Shown here: positions 23,872 to 33,406 of the stretch, one piece after another
How positions within the stretch are numbered: the stretch's first letter is position 1
How the letters are laid out: the number at the start of each line of letters is the position of its first letter
Notes under the pieces: model-generated
Databases searched by the model: none
What the model was told of the DNA's origin: nothing
Seen by the model: the letters and a program-made list of their open reading frames with translations, nothing else
NCBI RefSeq assembly: GCF_003545765.1
Contig: NZ_QXIO01000006.1
Location: 124,001-188,000 of the forward strand
Origin: Colwellia sp. RSH04
GTDB taxonomy: Bacteria; Pseudomonadota; Gammaproteobacteria; Enterobacterales; Alteromonadaceae
Reading direction: 5' to 3'
Length of the DNA stretch: 64,000 nucleotides
Made by a program: the position numbers and the translations under genes

Positions 23872-25210
23872 CACTTACCTTTTCCCGAGAAGCCCTAAAG
23901 GCTTCTTTATTTGTCATGACACTGTTATTAGTGGTCAACAATGGGCTCAAGAATGTATTGCTTTAGCGCAAGATATTTCCAGCTATAAAGAACAAAGTTG
24001 GTTACTCTATCATGATGATTTTTATCAATATAGCGTGCTGTTCTTTGCTTTATTAATCGCTAAAAAAAATATCGTTTTAGCACAAGGCAATCAGTCTGAA
24101 CGACTTAAGCAGGCTGCCAATTTTGCCGATATTTCAATTGGTGACTTTGAACTTAAAAAGAATGCCAAAGAGTTAATCCCTCACTTTAAAAAGTCGATTA
24201 ATCAGCGAGTTAAAAGCTCTTTAGCTAAACTAACCATTGATGAAAACACTAACATAACCTTATTTACCTCAGGCTCAAGCGGTAAAGCAAAGGCGATTAA
24301 AAAGTACTGGTACCAGCTTGCCAGTGAAGTAGAAACACTACAAGCACTCTTTCCGCATACAAAAAACAATGTTATAGCAACAGTTACCCACAAACATATT
24401 TATGGCTTGTTATTTAAGTTAATCTGGCCTGTGTTTACTGATAAAAATATCATTTGTCAGTGCATTGAATACCCTGAGCAAGTTGAGCTTTTTACTCAGC
24501 AATACTCAAACATATTGCTCGTTTCCAGTCCAAGTTATCTAGCTCGCACCAGTCATCAATTTTCATCTCAGGCGATTAATGCAATTGATGAAATATTTTG
24601 CTCAGGTGGTGCTTTGGCAACCTCAACCGCTGAAGATTTCTTTCAATTTAATCAACAAGCAATTACTGAGGTCTATGGAAGCACAGAAACCGGCGGCATC
24701 GCTTGGCGACAACAGGCAAGAAGTGCTTTATGGCAACTTTTCCCCGAGCACCAAGTAAGCTTAACATCGCAAAACACCCTGTTATTGCAATCTCGCTTTT
24801 TAGCAAAAGGTGAATATTACGAAACCGATGACAGCGTTGAGCTTAATGGACGTTTCTTTACCTTATTAGGCCGTGTAGATCGCATCATCAAGTTGCATGA
24901 AAAACGCTTATCACTTGATGAGATGGAAACCAAGTTAACAAGCTTAACCAATGTTAAAGCTTGCCGCTGTTTCATCTTAGATAATTCATTAAGTAAAACC
25001 ACATTAGTGGCTGTGATAGAATTACCTGCAACAACTTTAATACCTAAAAGTAACATAGAAAAAAAACAGCTTGTTAACCTGCTTAAAAAGGCATTATCGA
25101 CAACATTTGAAGCTTCTTTATTACCAAGGAAATGGCGTTTTGTAGAGCAATTACCTTTTAATAGTGAAGGTAAATTAGTTAAAAGTGAACTAAGCAAACT
25201 GTTTAAATAG
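23861..25210 (+). CDS. apeH: AMP-dependent acyl/aryl-CoA or ACP ligase, APE cluster
   Basis: A 449-aa adenylate-forming enzyme. The P-loop-like motif is LFTSGSSGKAKAIKKYW (about residues 133-149), then EVYGSTETGGIAWR (A5) and the ...FTLLGRVDRIIKLHEKRLSLDE motif (A8-A9), ending with a catalytic Lys region NSEGKLVKSEL. In APE biosynthesis this enzyme activates the aromatic starter (for example 4-hydroxybenzoate or a hydroxycinnamate) and loads it on an ACP. Here the ammonia-lyase gene 2 kb downstream probably supplies that acid. Confidence 0.88.
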   Translation: MTINTYLFPRSPKGFFICHDTVISGQQWAQECIALAQDISSYKEQSWLLYHDDFYQYSVLFFALLIAKKNIVLAQGNQSERLKQAANFADISIGDFELKKNAKELIPHFKKSINQRVKSSLAKLTIDENTNITLFTSGSSGKAKAIKKYWYQLASEVETLQALFPHTKNNVIATVTHKHIYGLLFKLIWPVFTDKNIICQCIEYPEQVELFTQQYSNILLVSSPSYLARTSHQFSSQAINAIDEIFCSGGALATSTAEDFFQFNQQAITEVYGSTETGGIAWRQQARSALWQLFPEHQVSLTSQNTLLLQSRFLAKGEYYETDDSVELNGRFFTLLGRVDRIIKLHEKRLSLDEMETKLTSLTNVKACRCFILDNSLSKTTLVAVIELPATTLIPKSNIEKKQLVNLLKKALSTTFEASLLPRKWRFVEQLPFNSEGKLVKSELSKLFK

Positions 25211-25222
25211 AGTGAAATTTCA

Positions 25223-25576
25223 ATGAACAACAGCAAAGAGCAACGATTACCAACCATTACCCAAGTTGAACAAGAAACAGACAAGCTGGTATTAGCGCTC
25301 ACCATTGATGCCGAATTACGGTGCTTTAAAGGGCACTTTGATGATGCCGCGATTGTCCCTGGTGTAGTGCAATTAGATTGGGCTGTCACTTTTGCTAAAA
25401 CCTATTTAACCATGCAAGGTGATGTACAAGATGTTGGCGTATTAAAATTTCAAAACTTATTATTACCCAATACACAGGTTCAGCTAGAAATAATCAAAAA
25501 ATCATCTGCTAAATTCACTTTCAGTTATACCGCTGAAGATGAAAAGTACTCTTCTGCTCGGGTTGAGTTGGCGTAA
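25223..25576 (+). CDS. apeI: Hot-dog 3-hydroxyacyl-ACP dehydratase, APE cluster
   Basis: A 117-aa FabA/FabZ-like protein. The central helix segment CFKGHFDDAAIVPGVVQLDWAVTFAK matches the FabZ pattern GHFPxxPIxPGVxQ. In the described pathway ApeI works together with the other dehydratase (here 35227) to create each new double bond. Its stop overlaps the next start (TAATG). Confidence 0.88.
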   Translation: MNNSKEQRLPTITQVEQETDKLVLALTIDAELRCFKGHFDDAAIVPGVVQLDWAVTFAKTYLTMQGDVQDVGVLKFQNLLLPNTQVQLEIIKKSSAKFTFSYTAEDEKYSSARVELA

Positions 25577-26346
25577 TGACAAGCAGACACAATGCTTGTG
25601 CCGTTATTCCAAGTTATAACCACAGTGCAAAATTGGCAGCGATCACCGAATTACTCTTGGCTAAAGATTTGCAAGTGATTATTGTTGATGATGCTAGCAG
25701 CGAAGAACACAAAAATAAATTACAGCAGATCACCAACAGCCATACAGACATTGAATTAGTCCGCCACAAAGAAAACCAAGGTAAAGGTGGTGCAGTCATC
25801 ACAGGTTTGCTAAAAGCACAGCAAATGGGCTTTACTCATGCATTGCAAGTAGACGCTGACGGCCAACATGACCTTGATGATATGAGTGCTTTACTTGAAA
25901 TGTCTACGGCATGTCCTCAAGCACTTATTAGTGGCCAACCTATCTATGACGATAGCATACCTAAAGGTCGTTTATGGGGGCGCTCAATCACACACTTTTG
26001 GGTGCATATTGAAACACTTTCCTTTCAAGTTAAAGACACCATGTGCGGCTTTCGTATATATCCTTTATCTTCTAGCTGCGCGTTAATAAAACAAATAGAG
26101 TTAGGTAAACGGATGGATTTTGATATTGAAATTATGGTTCGACTCTTCTGGCGTAATGTGCCAGTAAAGTTTGTCAAAACAAAAGTCGACTACCCTGAAG
26201 ATGGACAATCTCATTTCAGAGCCTTACACGACAATTTACTGATTAGCTGGTTACATACCCGCCTAGTTTTTGGCATGTTATTGCGCTCTCCTGTTATGAT
26301 TGTACAGCGATTGCACAAAAATCGAGAGGCCAATAATGACTTCTAG
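25576..26346 (+). CDS. Glycosyltransferase family 2, APE cluster
   Basis: A 256-aa GT2 enzyme with AVIPSYNH at the N-terminus, IIVDDASSE, NQGKGGAVITG, and the metal-binding LQVDADGQHD. Mid-region FQVKDTMCGFRIYP is typical of polyprenol-phosphate or lipid glycosyltransferases. In several APE clusters GT2 and a LpxL-like acyltransferase are fused in one protein (ApeJ); here they are separate, overlapping genes. Likely involved in linking the polyene to its lipid/sugar anchor. Confidence 0.85.
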   Translation: MTSRHNACAVIPSYNHSAKLAAITELLLAKDLQVIIVDDASSEEHKNKLQQITNSHTDIELVRHKENQGKGGAVITGLLKAQQMGFTHALQVDADGQHDLDDMSALLEMSTACPQALISGQPIYDDSIPKGRLWGRSITHFWVHIETLSFQVKDTMCGFRIYPLSSSCALIKQIELGKRMDFDIEIMVRLFWRNVPVKFVKTKVDYPEDGQSHFRALHDNLLISWLHTRLVFGMLLRSPVMIVQRLHKNREANNDF

Positions 26347-27319
26347 CTCTCATTGGTCTTCAATGCGTGAACGTGGTTCATTACTAGGGCTAAAAATCAT
26401 TTTTGCCTTTTATAAATGTGGCGGTCGTTACCTGGCGGTAGTACTATTATATCCAATAATATTTTATTTTCTCCTCACCGATAAAGTCACACGCAGTGCT
26501 TCTCAAGATTACCTAGAAAAAATGTATCGTCTTGGTTATTTAAAACAAAAACCAAGTTTTTGGCTCAGTTTTCAACATTTTTTATCGATGGGTTTTGCTG
26601 CTCTAGATAAAGTTGATGTCTGGTTAGGCAACATCGATATAGATTCAATCAATTATGTTAATTATAACCTCTTTGAAGAGTTACTATTTAGAAAACAGGG
26701 GGCGCTAATTGTTGGCTCACATATAGGGAATTTAGAAATCTGTAGAGCTCTTTCTAGTAAAAAAACTGACGCACAATTTAACGTGCTAGTTTTTACTGAG
26801 CACGCACAAAAATTCAATGACTTCATCAATGGGCTTAATGACCAAGCCAAAGTCAATTTAATTGAAGTCTCCGAAATGGGACCTGATCTTGCTATTTTGC
26901 TGCAAGAAAAAATTGACCAAGGAGAGTATGTGGTTATCGCTGGCGATAGAACCTCAACCACGGTGGCTGGACGCGTAATTTACAATGACTTTTTAGGCAA
27001 GAAAGCGCCCTTCTCCCAAGGTCCATTTATATTAGCTGGTATTTTGCAATGCCCAGTATTAATGATGTTTTGTTTAAAAACAAAATCAGCGGAAAAACAA
27101 CAATACGATTTAATCTTTGAGCAGTTATCAACGGGTGTTCAATGGAATAGAAAAACACGCGATAGCGAGTTAAATAAATTAGTAGCAATTTACGCTAAAA
27201 CGTTAGAGAAGTATTGCAGCAAATACCCATTGCAATGGTTTAACTTTTTTAACTTTTGGCAGCGAGACAATCTTAGCAGAGGCACGGTTAGCCCAAATGC
27301 TAATAGCAGTAATAAGTAG
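26336..27319 (+). CDS. LpxL/HtrB-like acyltransferase, APE cluster
   Basis: A 327-aa membrane-bound acyltransferase of the lipid A biosynthesis type. Start at ATG 26336 (GAGAGG upstream, overlapping the GT2 gene by 11 bp); an upstream in-frame start at 26300 lacks such a site. It has one N-terminal transmembrane stretch (YLAVVLLYPIIFYFLL), the GSHIGNLEICRALS motif (H-x4-E catalytic pair), GEYVVIAGDRTS, and YPLQWFNFFNFW near the C-terminus. Corresponds to the C-terminal half of fused ApeJ proteins. Confidence 0.85.
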   Translation: MTSSSHWSSMRERGSLLGLKIIFAFYKCGGRYLAVVLLYPIIFYFLLTDKVTRSASQDYLEKMYRLGYLKQKPSFWLSFQHFLSMGFAALDKVDVWLGNIDIDSINYVNYNLFEELLFRKQGALIVGSHIGNLEICRALSSKKTDAQFNVLVFTEHAQKFNDFINGLNDQAKVNLIEVSEMGPDLAILLQEKIDQGEYVVIAGDRTSTTVAGRVIYNDFLGKKAPFSQGPFILAGILQCPVLMMFCLKTKSAEKQQYDLIFEQLSTGVQWNRKTRDSELNKLVAIYAKTLEKYCSKYPLQWFNFFNFWQRDNLSRGTVSPNANSSNK

Positions 27320-27328
27320 GATTTAAAA

Positions 27329-28876
27329 ATGTTAGAAAATAAAGCCAGCACCTATTTTGGTGCCGAGCCATTAACCATTGAAGATATTGTCGCCATAGCC
27401 AAAGATCAAAAAAAAGTCGCCCTGACCGATGATAAAGGTTTTGCTGAAAAAATAAATGCCGGTGTTGCCTTTCTTGATACGCTATTAAAAGAAGATGGTG
27501 TGATCTATGGTGTAACAACAGGTTACGGTGAATCATGTACCGTTGAAATTCCAACCGAACTAGCTAATGAGCTCCCTTTACATTTAACCCGCTTTCATGG
27601 CTGTGGTTTAGGCGATTACTTCTCACCTGAGCAAGGCCGTGCAATATTAGCAACACGACTTGCATCTTTAAGTCGTGGCTATTCTGGCGTTAGCTGGGCA
27701 TTACTTAGTCAAATCACTGATTTTTTAAATAAAAACATTATCCCAGTGATTCCACAAGAAGGCTCTGTAGGCGCCAGCGGTGATTTAACGCCGCTTTCAT
27801 ATGTTGGTGCTGCGCTTTGTGGCGAGCGAGATGTTTATTATCAAGGTAAAAAAGTTAGCGCAAGTGTTGCACTTAACAATGAAAACCTTGAGCCAATTAC
27901 CTTAAGACCTAAAGAAGGTCTGGCAATTATGAATGGTACGGCGGTAATGACAGCTTTAGCCTGTCAAGCGTATGATAGAGCAGCCTATTTAACTAAGTTA
28001 AGTGCGCGCATTACCGCATTAAGCAGCTTGGGTTTAAAAGGGAACAGTAATCACTTTGATGATATTTTATTTTCGGTAAAACCTCATCAAGGTCAAGCTA
28101 ATGTTGCCTCGTGGATCCAACACGACTTACATCATCATCATCACCCAAGAAATTCACATCGCTTACAAGATAGATACTCTATTCGTTGTGCGCCGCATGT
28201 AATTGGTGTACTAGCAGATTCACTTCCTTGGTTAAGGCAATTTATTGAAAATGAACTAAATAGTGCCAATGACAACCCAATCATTGATGGAATTGGTGAG
28301 CATGTTTTACATGGCGGTCATTTTTATGGCGGCCATATTGCCATGGCTATGGATAGTATGAAGGCAGCCGTTGCTAATATTTCCGATTTACTTGATAGGC
28401 AAATTGCCAGTCTAGTCGATGTTAAATACAATAATGGTTTACCTGCAAACTTATCAGCGGCGTCACCAGAACGTATAGCCATCAATCACGGCTTTAAAGC
28501 AGTACAAATTGGTGCCTCAGCATGGACAGCAGAAGCATTAAAACTCACCATGCCAGCCAGCGTATTCTCTCGCTCAACGGAATGCCATAACCAAGACAAG
28601 GTTAGCATGGGTACAATCGCTGCTAGAGACTGTTTACGTGTATTAGAGCTTACTGAACAAGTAGTTGCAGCAACTTTATTAGCCAGTTATCAAGCGGTGA
28701 CTCTGCGCATTTCACAAGGTGAATTAAAACGTGAAACCTTATCAGCCCCCATTGCCGAAATGTTGACTGATATTGGTGAGTTTTTTCAATTAGTCACTGA
28801 AGATAGACCGCTTGAAGGGGTGTTACGCGAAACCGTCAGCCATATTCAAGCACAACGATGGGCTCTTTATGAGTAA
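27329..28876 (+). CDS. MIO-dependent aromatic amino acid ammonia-lyase (HAL/PAL/TAL family), APE cluster
   Basis: A 515-aa lyase that removes ammonia from an aromatic amino acid to give an aryl-acrylate. The MIO-forming triad is Ala149-Ser150-Gly151 in GSVGASGDLTPLS. Other family segments: YGVTTGYGES with the catalytic Tyr loop, GLAIMNGTAVM, NPIIDG, PERIAINHGF. The substrate-selectivity pair aligned to His-Leu in TAL and Ser-His in HAL reads Phe-His (RFHGCG), so the substrate is not readable with certainty. A five-His run (LHHHHHPRNSH) sits in a loop around residue 270. In the APE context it most likely makes 4-coumarate or cinnamate as starter for the ligase. Confidence 0.87.
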   Translation: MLENKASTYFGAEPLTIEDIVAIAKDQKKVALTDDKGFAEKINAGVAFLDTLLKEDGVIYGVTTGYGESCTVEIPTELANELPLHLTRFHGCGLGDYFSPEQGRAILATRLASLSRGYSGVSWALLSQITDFLNKNIIPVIPQEGSVGASGDLTPLSYVGAALCGERDVYYQGKKVSASVALNNENLEPITLRPKEGLAIMNGTAVMTALACQAYDRAAYLTKLSARITALSSLGLKGNSNHFDDILFSVKPHQGQANVASWIQHDLHHHHHPRNSHRLQDRYSIRCAPHVIGVLADSLPWLRQFIENELNSANDNPIIDGIGEHVLHGGHFYGGHIAMAMDSMKAAVANISDLLDRQIASLVDVKYNNGLPANLSAASPERIAINHGFKAVQIGASAWTAEALKLTMPASVFSRSTECHNQDKVSMGTIAARDCLRVLELTEQVVAATLLASYQAVTLRISQGELKRETLSAPIAEMLTDIGEFFQLVTEDRPLEGVLRETVSHIQAQRWALYE

Positions 28877-29309
28877 ACAAACATGTTTATCTACCTCGGT
28901 AGATATTGAAATTCCGTTTCATGACTGTGACCCAATGCATATTGTATGGCATGGCAACTACCCGCGTTACTTTGAAGTAGCGCGTTGTCAGCTATTACGC
29001 TTATTTAATTATGATTACCTTGATATGCAAGAGTCTGGCTATATGTGGCCGATTGTTGATATGCGAGTTAAATATGTCGGCTCTGCAAAGTTTACCCAAG
29101 TGATTACCGTTACTGCAACCTTGGTTGAGTATGAACATAGGATCAAAATTAACTACCTGATCACTGATAAGGTCTCTGGCGCAAAGTTAACAAAAGGTCA
29201 TACCGTACAAGCGGCTGTTTCAATCGCAACTGATGAATTGCAACTTGAATCACCTGCCATTTTACTGGAAAAGCTACAACCGTTATTAGCAACGTTAAAA
29301 GAAGACTAG
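28869..29309 (+). CDS. apeK: Hot-dog thioesterase, APE cluster
   Basis: A 146-aa 4-hydroxybenzoyl-CoA-thioesterase-type protein. Start at ATG 28869, overlapping the lyase gene by 8 bp; the in-frame ATG at 28812 would overlap much more. The catalytic segment is FHDCDPMHIVWHGNYPRYFEVAR with an Asp in DCDPMHIVWHG. It probably releases stalled or finished acyl chains. Confidence 0.88.
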   Translation: MSKQTCLSTSVDIEIPFHDCDPMHIVWHGNYPRYFEVARCQLLRLFNYDYLDMQESGYMWPIVDMRVKYVGSAKFTQVITVTATLVEYEHRIKINYLITDKVSGAKLTKGHTVQAAVSIATDELQLESPAILLEKLQPLLATLKED

Positions 29310-29311
29310 CC

Positions 29312-29956
29312 ATGAATAAAACAAAGACAACATTGTTCAACAAATTGCAGCTACCAATCGCTACACTGCTGTTTATTTTATTGTCTTTGTCGTCAGTAGC
29401 CTTTAATAGTCATGCTGAGTCTGAAACTAAAGCTCAAAGCAACGCTGAAGCCATTGAACCTTTAAAAGGAACGTTTTTACAAAGTAAAAATATCAAACCG
29501 TTAAAGCGCCCTTTTAAATCGTCTGGTCACTTTGTCTATTTCCCGACAAAAGGGCTACTTTGGCAAACAGAAAAACCCGTTAAGTCAGTAAAACTTTTTG
29601 CCAACGAAGGGGTTTATAAAGTTGATCAACACGGGACATTACAAAAAGAAGCACAACTCGACAATGCTTTCTTTTTAGCGTTATTTGCCGGAGATGAACA
29701 AAAACTTGCTCAGTTTTTTATTACTCAACCCATAACAAATGATGATGCAACATTAACGTGCCTAGCATTAACACCAAAAAGTGACACAATGAAAAGCTTG
29801 TTTGCTCAAATTCAACTATGCACAAAGGCGATGAATAATAATGTTAAGCTGCCAGTGACTATTGCATTACTTGAAGAAAAAGGTAATCGCACCGATATTA
29901 ACTTTCAGTTATCAGATACGCCATTAACCGCACAGGAGTTGGCTTATTTTGACTAA
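29312..29956 (+). CDS. apeL: LolA-like outer membrane carrier protein, APE cluster
   Basis: A 214-aa exported protein with a signal peptide (residues 1-35, NSHAES) and the LolA-like beta-sheet pattern LKGTFLQSKNIKPLKRPFKSSGHFVYFPTKGLLWQTEKP. It would ferry the hydrophobic pigment or its lipid form across the periplasm. It overlaps the exporter gene by 8 bp. Confidence 0.85.
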   Translation: MNKTKTTLFNKLQLPIATLLFILLSLSSVAFNSHAESETKAQSNAEAIEPLKGTFLQSKNIKPLKRPFKSSGHFVYFPTKGLLWQTEKPVKSVKLFANEGVYKVDQHGTLQKEAQLDNAFFLALFAGDEQKLAQFFITQPITNDDATLTCLALTPKSDTMKSLFAQIQLCTKAMNNNVKLPVTIALLEEKGNRTDINFQLSDTPLTAQELAYFD

Positions 29957-32255
29957 GCAGCCCATAACATCTGATAATTTGTTATCTCGCTTAAGCCCTA
30001 AGGCATCATTTGTCTTATGGTTTGTCATGGTGGTTACTTGTTGCCTCGTTTTACTCGCTGAATTTAGCAAAGCAGAGGCAAAATATAATGCTGGTTTACT
30101 GGCCGCACTTGAGATTAATTCAGCAGAACATCAAGCGGCTATCGCCTTAGGTCAAAACTACCAAAATAAATTGTTAGTGCTAGTTGGTGATAAGCAACTA
30201 CAAAGCGCAACAAGTACCGCCAGTGATATACGTAAGCAACTTCAAGGTAAAGCTTGGTTAGAAAGCATTTATTCAAACCCGCTTGATGCCAAAAAGCTAC
30301 AACAACTAATAAGCTATTATGGCGCTTCTCCCTTTAGTTATTTAGCCTCCGAACACAAGGCAAGGTTGCAAAAAGCAATTGCTGAAAAAAAAGCACAGCC
30401 AGTTAGTGATAACTTCTTTTCTTTGCTTAACCAATGGTCAGACCCTATTGTCAGTCAATCGTTAGAGCAAGATGCAACCCTGACTTTAGCCTCCTTTTTA
30501 AAAGAGCGCTTATTCGCGCAAAGCAGTGGCGCATCAAAGTGGCAATTTAGCCAACAAGAATTCATGCTTACAGGTGATGAGCTAAATTACATTCCTATTT
30601 TTATCACCATCAAGGCAAGTCACCTCAACATGCGTGATTCGGTCGATATTTATAAAACCCTGCAAAGCATTAAAAGTGACTATAGCCAAGTAAATACAGA
30701 AGCTGACACTAGCTCAGAAATACTAATGACAGGGATGATTTTGCACTCTGCAGCAGCAAGTTTACAGGCTCAATCGGAAATCAGTAGCTTTGGTGTATTT
30801 TCATTGGTCGGCGTAATGCTAATTATTTTCTTGGCTTTTCGCGCAATAACGCCACTAATTGCTTCGTTAGCGGTTATTGGTTGTGCACTCTTAGTGGGAC
30901 TTGTTGCCCTGACCTTAGTATTTGAATCAATACACCTACTGGCTTTTGTTTTTGCTGTAAGTATTTTAGGCATTGCCGTTGATTATGGTTTTCACGTCTT
31001 GGTCCTACGACAGCATACTCAAGCATCGGCACAAGTTATTCGTAATAAGGTCTTTCTACCATTAACCATTGCGTTGGCTTCAACCATTGCCGGTTATAGT
31101 TTATTTTTCACCACACCGATTGAGCTATTACACCAAGTTGTTATCTTTGTTGGTTTTGGCTTGGTCGGCGCATACCTTAGTGCTTTGTTACTACTGCCAC
31201 ATATCCACTTTAAAAATATTGGCAGCTCATTTGCCCTGCAACCGAAACAACACAGTACTTACCTTACTATCGCCACCATATTGATGCTCGCAGGCATTAG
31301 TATACTGAACTTTGATGACAGCATAGCTAACCTCAATACCAAAGCAGAAGTTCTGGTAAAACAAGAACAAAAAGTATCAAGCTTAACCGGAGAGACGGTT
31401 TATCCCCATATGGTGGTGATTAGCGACAAAGACCAAGAGGCACTGCTGAATAAAACTCAAGAATTAGCCGAAAACTTACGCGCTCAAGGTGCAATACTAA
31501 AAAGCATTGCTGATTGGCAACTTAGTAAATCAGCACAGCAAAATAATATCGATTTGGTGCAAGCAAACTGGCAACTAAATAACTACCAAGACGTTTCCTC
31601 ATACTTGGCTGACAACGCAATCGAGAGAAGCTTAAAGCAAGCAAAACCACTTGAGTTAGACCCTGCTTTTATTGCTCAGTATACCGGAGTCAACATTAAA
31701 GAAATTGATAATAAGTATTGGACGGCACTACTGCTTAACGAATTGCCATCAAAGAATCAAAAACAGTTAATAGCACAAAGCCTTGATAGTCACTATATCA
31801 ATCTACCACAAGCGCTATCACAGCAATTAACACAGGTTAGAACAGACATTATATATGTCGCCTTACCTGCCGCCATCATTATTCTAGTAATTTTATCACT
31901 GTATTTTGGTTTCTCTAGTGCTGTAGTGATGTTACTCGTGCCTGTAGTTTCTTCTGGTTTAGCGTTAGTTTTCAGCCAATTGTTTCAAACCAGTTTAAAT
32001 ATATTTAATGTCTTGGCTTGTTTGCTAATTATTACCTTAGCTATTGATTATATGGTTTTTTTCCGCGCTCATGGCGCGACAAAGCTGATTAGCCATACCG
32101 TAAGCTTATCAGCAATATCTTCAGCACTAACCTTTGGTATAATGTCTTTTAGTACTACACCCGCGGTCAGTAGCTTTGGTTTAACACTATTACTTGGTAT
32201 CTCACTAGCTTGGCTACTAAGCCACCTAACCCCTTTAACAAATATAAAAAAATAA
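29949..32255 (+). CDS. apeM: MMPL/RND-type exporter, APE cluster
   Basis: A 768-aa transporter with two symmetric halves: TM1 near residues 17-37, a large periplasmic loop (about 40-270), a bundle of TMs (about 275-415), a second loop and a final bundle (about 635-765). Motifs ILGIAVDYGFHVLVLRQ and LIITLAIDYMVFFRAH are the paired Asp-containing TM4/TM10 proton-relay segments of RND proteins. The start is TTG at 29949, with AGGAG upstream. Probably moves the polyene lipid from the inner membrane to the LolA-like carrier. Confidence 0.87.
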   Translation: MTKQPITSDNLLSRLSPKASFVLWFVMVVTCCLVLLAEFSKAEAKYNAGLLAALEINSAEHQAAIALGQNYQNKLLVLVGDKQLQSATSTASDIRKQLQGKAWLESIYSNPLDAKKLQQLISYYGASPFSYLASEHKARLQKAIAEKKAQPVSDNFFSLLNQWSDPIVSQSLEQDATLTLASFLKERLFAQSSGASKWQFSQQEFMLTGDELNYIPIFITIKASHLNMRDSVDIYKTLQSIKSDYSQVNTEADTSSEILMTGMILHSAAASLQAQSEISSFGVFSLVGVMLIIFLAFRAITPLIASLAVIGCALLVGLVALTLVFESIHLLAFVFAVSILGIAVDYGFHVLVLRQHTQASAQVIRNKVFLPLTIALASTIAGYSLFFTTPIELLHQVVIFVGFGLVGAYLSALLLLPHIHFKNIGSSFALQPKQHSTYLTIATILMLAGISILNFDDSIANLNTKAEVLVKQEQKVSSLTGETVYPHMVVISDKDQEALLNKTQELAENLRAQGAILKSIADWQLSKSAQQNNIDLVQANWQLNNYQDVSSYLADNAIERSLKQAKPLELDPAFIAQYTGVNIKEIDNKYWTALLLNELPSKNQKQLIAQSLDSHYINLPQALSQQLTQVRTDIIYVALPAAIIILVILSLYFGFSSAVVMLLVPVVSSGLALVFSQLFQTSLNIFNVLACLLIITLAIDYMVFFRAHGATKLISHTVSLSAISSALTFGIMSFSTTPAVSSFGLTLLLGISLAWLLSHLTPLTNIKK

Positions 32256-32303
32256 ATTAAGTTGGCGCGCTATTAAAGACGTCAAAAAAATGGAAGTAAC
32301 AAG

Positions 32304-33404
32304 ATGATCAAATTACCTGAACAAGGCGAACTCTCAGCAGTAGATGCTAAATCTATGGCGCAACATATCGCATTTTCGCCTTATATTTTCCAAGCCACGG
32401 CTGCATTGAAAGACTTAGGTATTTTACAGTATATTGATAAAAACAGGCGTAAAGGTGTACCGTTAGCTGACATTGTTGCAGCAGTTGGCGTAACAGAATA
32501 CGGCGTTAGTGTTTTATTAGACTTTGCCTTAACCTGTGGCCTAGTCACCCTAACAACTGATGAGAGTCAGCCTGAAGCTCAACCTCGCTATAGCTTAACT
32601 AAAGTGGCTTTTTTCCTTTTACATGACGAGATGTCGGTAGTTAATTTTGATTTCACTCAGCACTTTGGTTACCAAGGGCTAGCAAACCTGACCGAGTCAA
32701 TTAAAACCGGTAAGCCTGAAGGCTTAAGAGTTTTTGGCGACTGGTCTACATTGTACCCTCACCTACCTGAATTACCCGATGAAACAAAAACAAGTTGGTT
32801 TGCTTTTGATCATTTTTACTCAGATCATGCTTTTGATGAAATTTTACCTCTCATCTTTGCCAACAACCCGAGACATATTGTTGATATTGGTGGTAATACC
32901 GGGCGCTTTACCACCAAGTGTTTACAACACGATAGTAACGTAGAAGTCACCATTATGGACTTACCGCCACAACTTGCTAAGGCCCAAGAGAATATCTCTG
33001 CTGCAGGTTTAGCCGATCGTTTTACACCATTTCCTTGTGATATGCTAGATCCTAAGCAAGAGCTAGCACAAAATGCCGATGTTTATTGGATGAGCCAATT
33101 TTTAGATTGTTTCTCAGAGCCGCAAATCAAAATCATTTTGTCGAACATCGCCAAGGGTATTTCAGGAGAACAACGTGTGCTTATTCTAGAAACCTTCTGG
33201 GATGCACAAAAATTTGATGCTGCAGCGTTTAGCTTAAATGCAACATCACTTTATTTCACTTGTTTTGCTAACGGCAATAGCCGTATGTATGCAGCAGATA
33301 AATTTACCGCCTTAGTAGAAGCAAGCGGTCTAAAAATCGAAAAACAAATTGATGATATCGGTTTAGGTCATAGCTTGTTAGTTTGTCGTAAAGCTGGTGA
33401 GTAA
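32304..33404 (+). CDS. SAM-dependent O-methyltransferase, APE cluster
   Basis: A 366-aa class I methyltransferase with an N-terminal winged-helix dimerisation domain (residues 20-100: ADIVAAVGVTEYGVSVLLDFALTCGLV) and the AdoMet fold: HIVDIGGNTGRFTTKCL (motif I), VEVTIMDLPPQL, DMLDP. The plant-type O-methyltransferase layout suggests methylation of a phenolic OH on the aryl head group, a known APE tailoring step. 48 bp after the exporter gene. Confidence 0.85.
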   Translation: MIKLPEQGELSAVDAKSMAQHIAFSPYIFQATAALKDLGILQYIDKNRRKGVPLADIVAAVGVTEYGVSVLLDFALTCGLVTLTTDESQPEAQPRYSLTKVAFFLLHDEMSVVNFDFTQHFGYQGLANLTESIKTGKPEGLRVFGDWSTLYPHLPELPDETKTSWFAFDHFYSDHAFDEILPLIFANNPRHIVDIGGNTGRFTTKCLQHDSNVEVTIMDLPPQLAKAQENISAAGLADRFTPFPCDMLDPKQELAQNADVYWMSQFLDCFSEPQIKIILSNIAKGISGEQRVLILETFWDAQKFDAAAFSLNATSLYFTCFANGNSRMYAADKFTALVEASGLKIEKQIDDIGLGHSLLVCRKAGE

Positions 33405-33406
33405 CC

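Noticed and set aside
28125-28160. His run in the ammonia-lyase as a cloning artefact (His tag)
   Set aside because: It is internal, uses natural codons (cat/cac mixed) and is flanked by native sequence.
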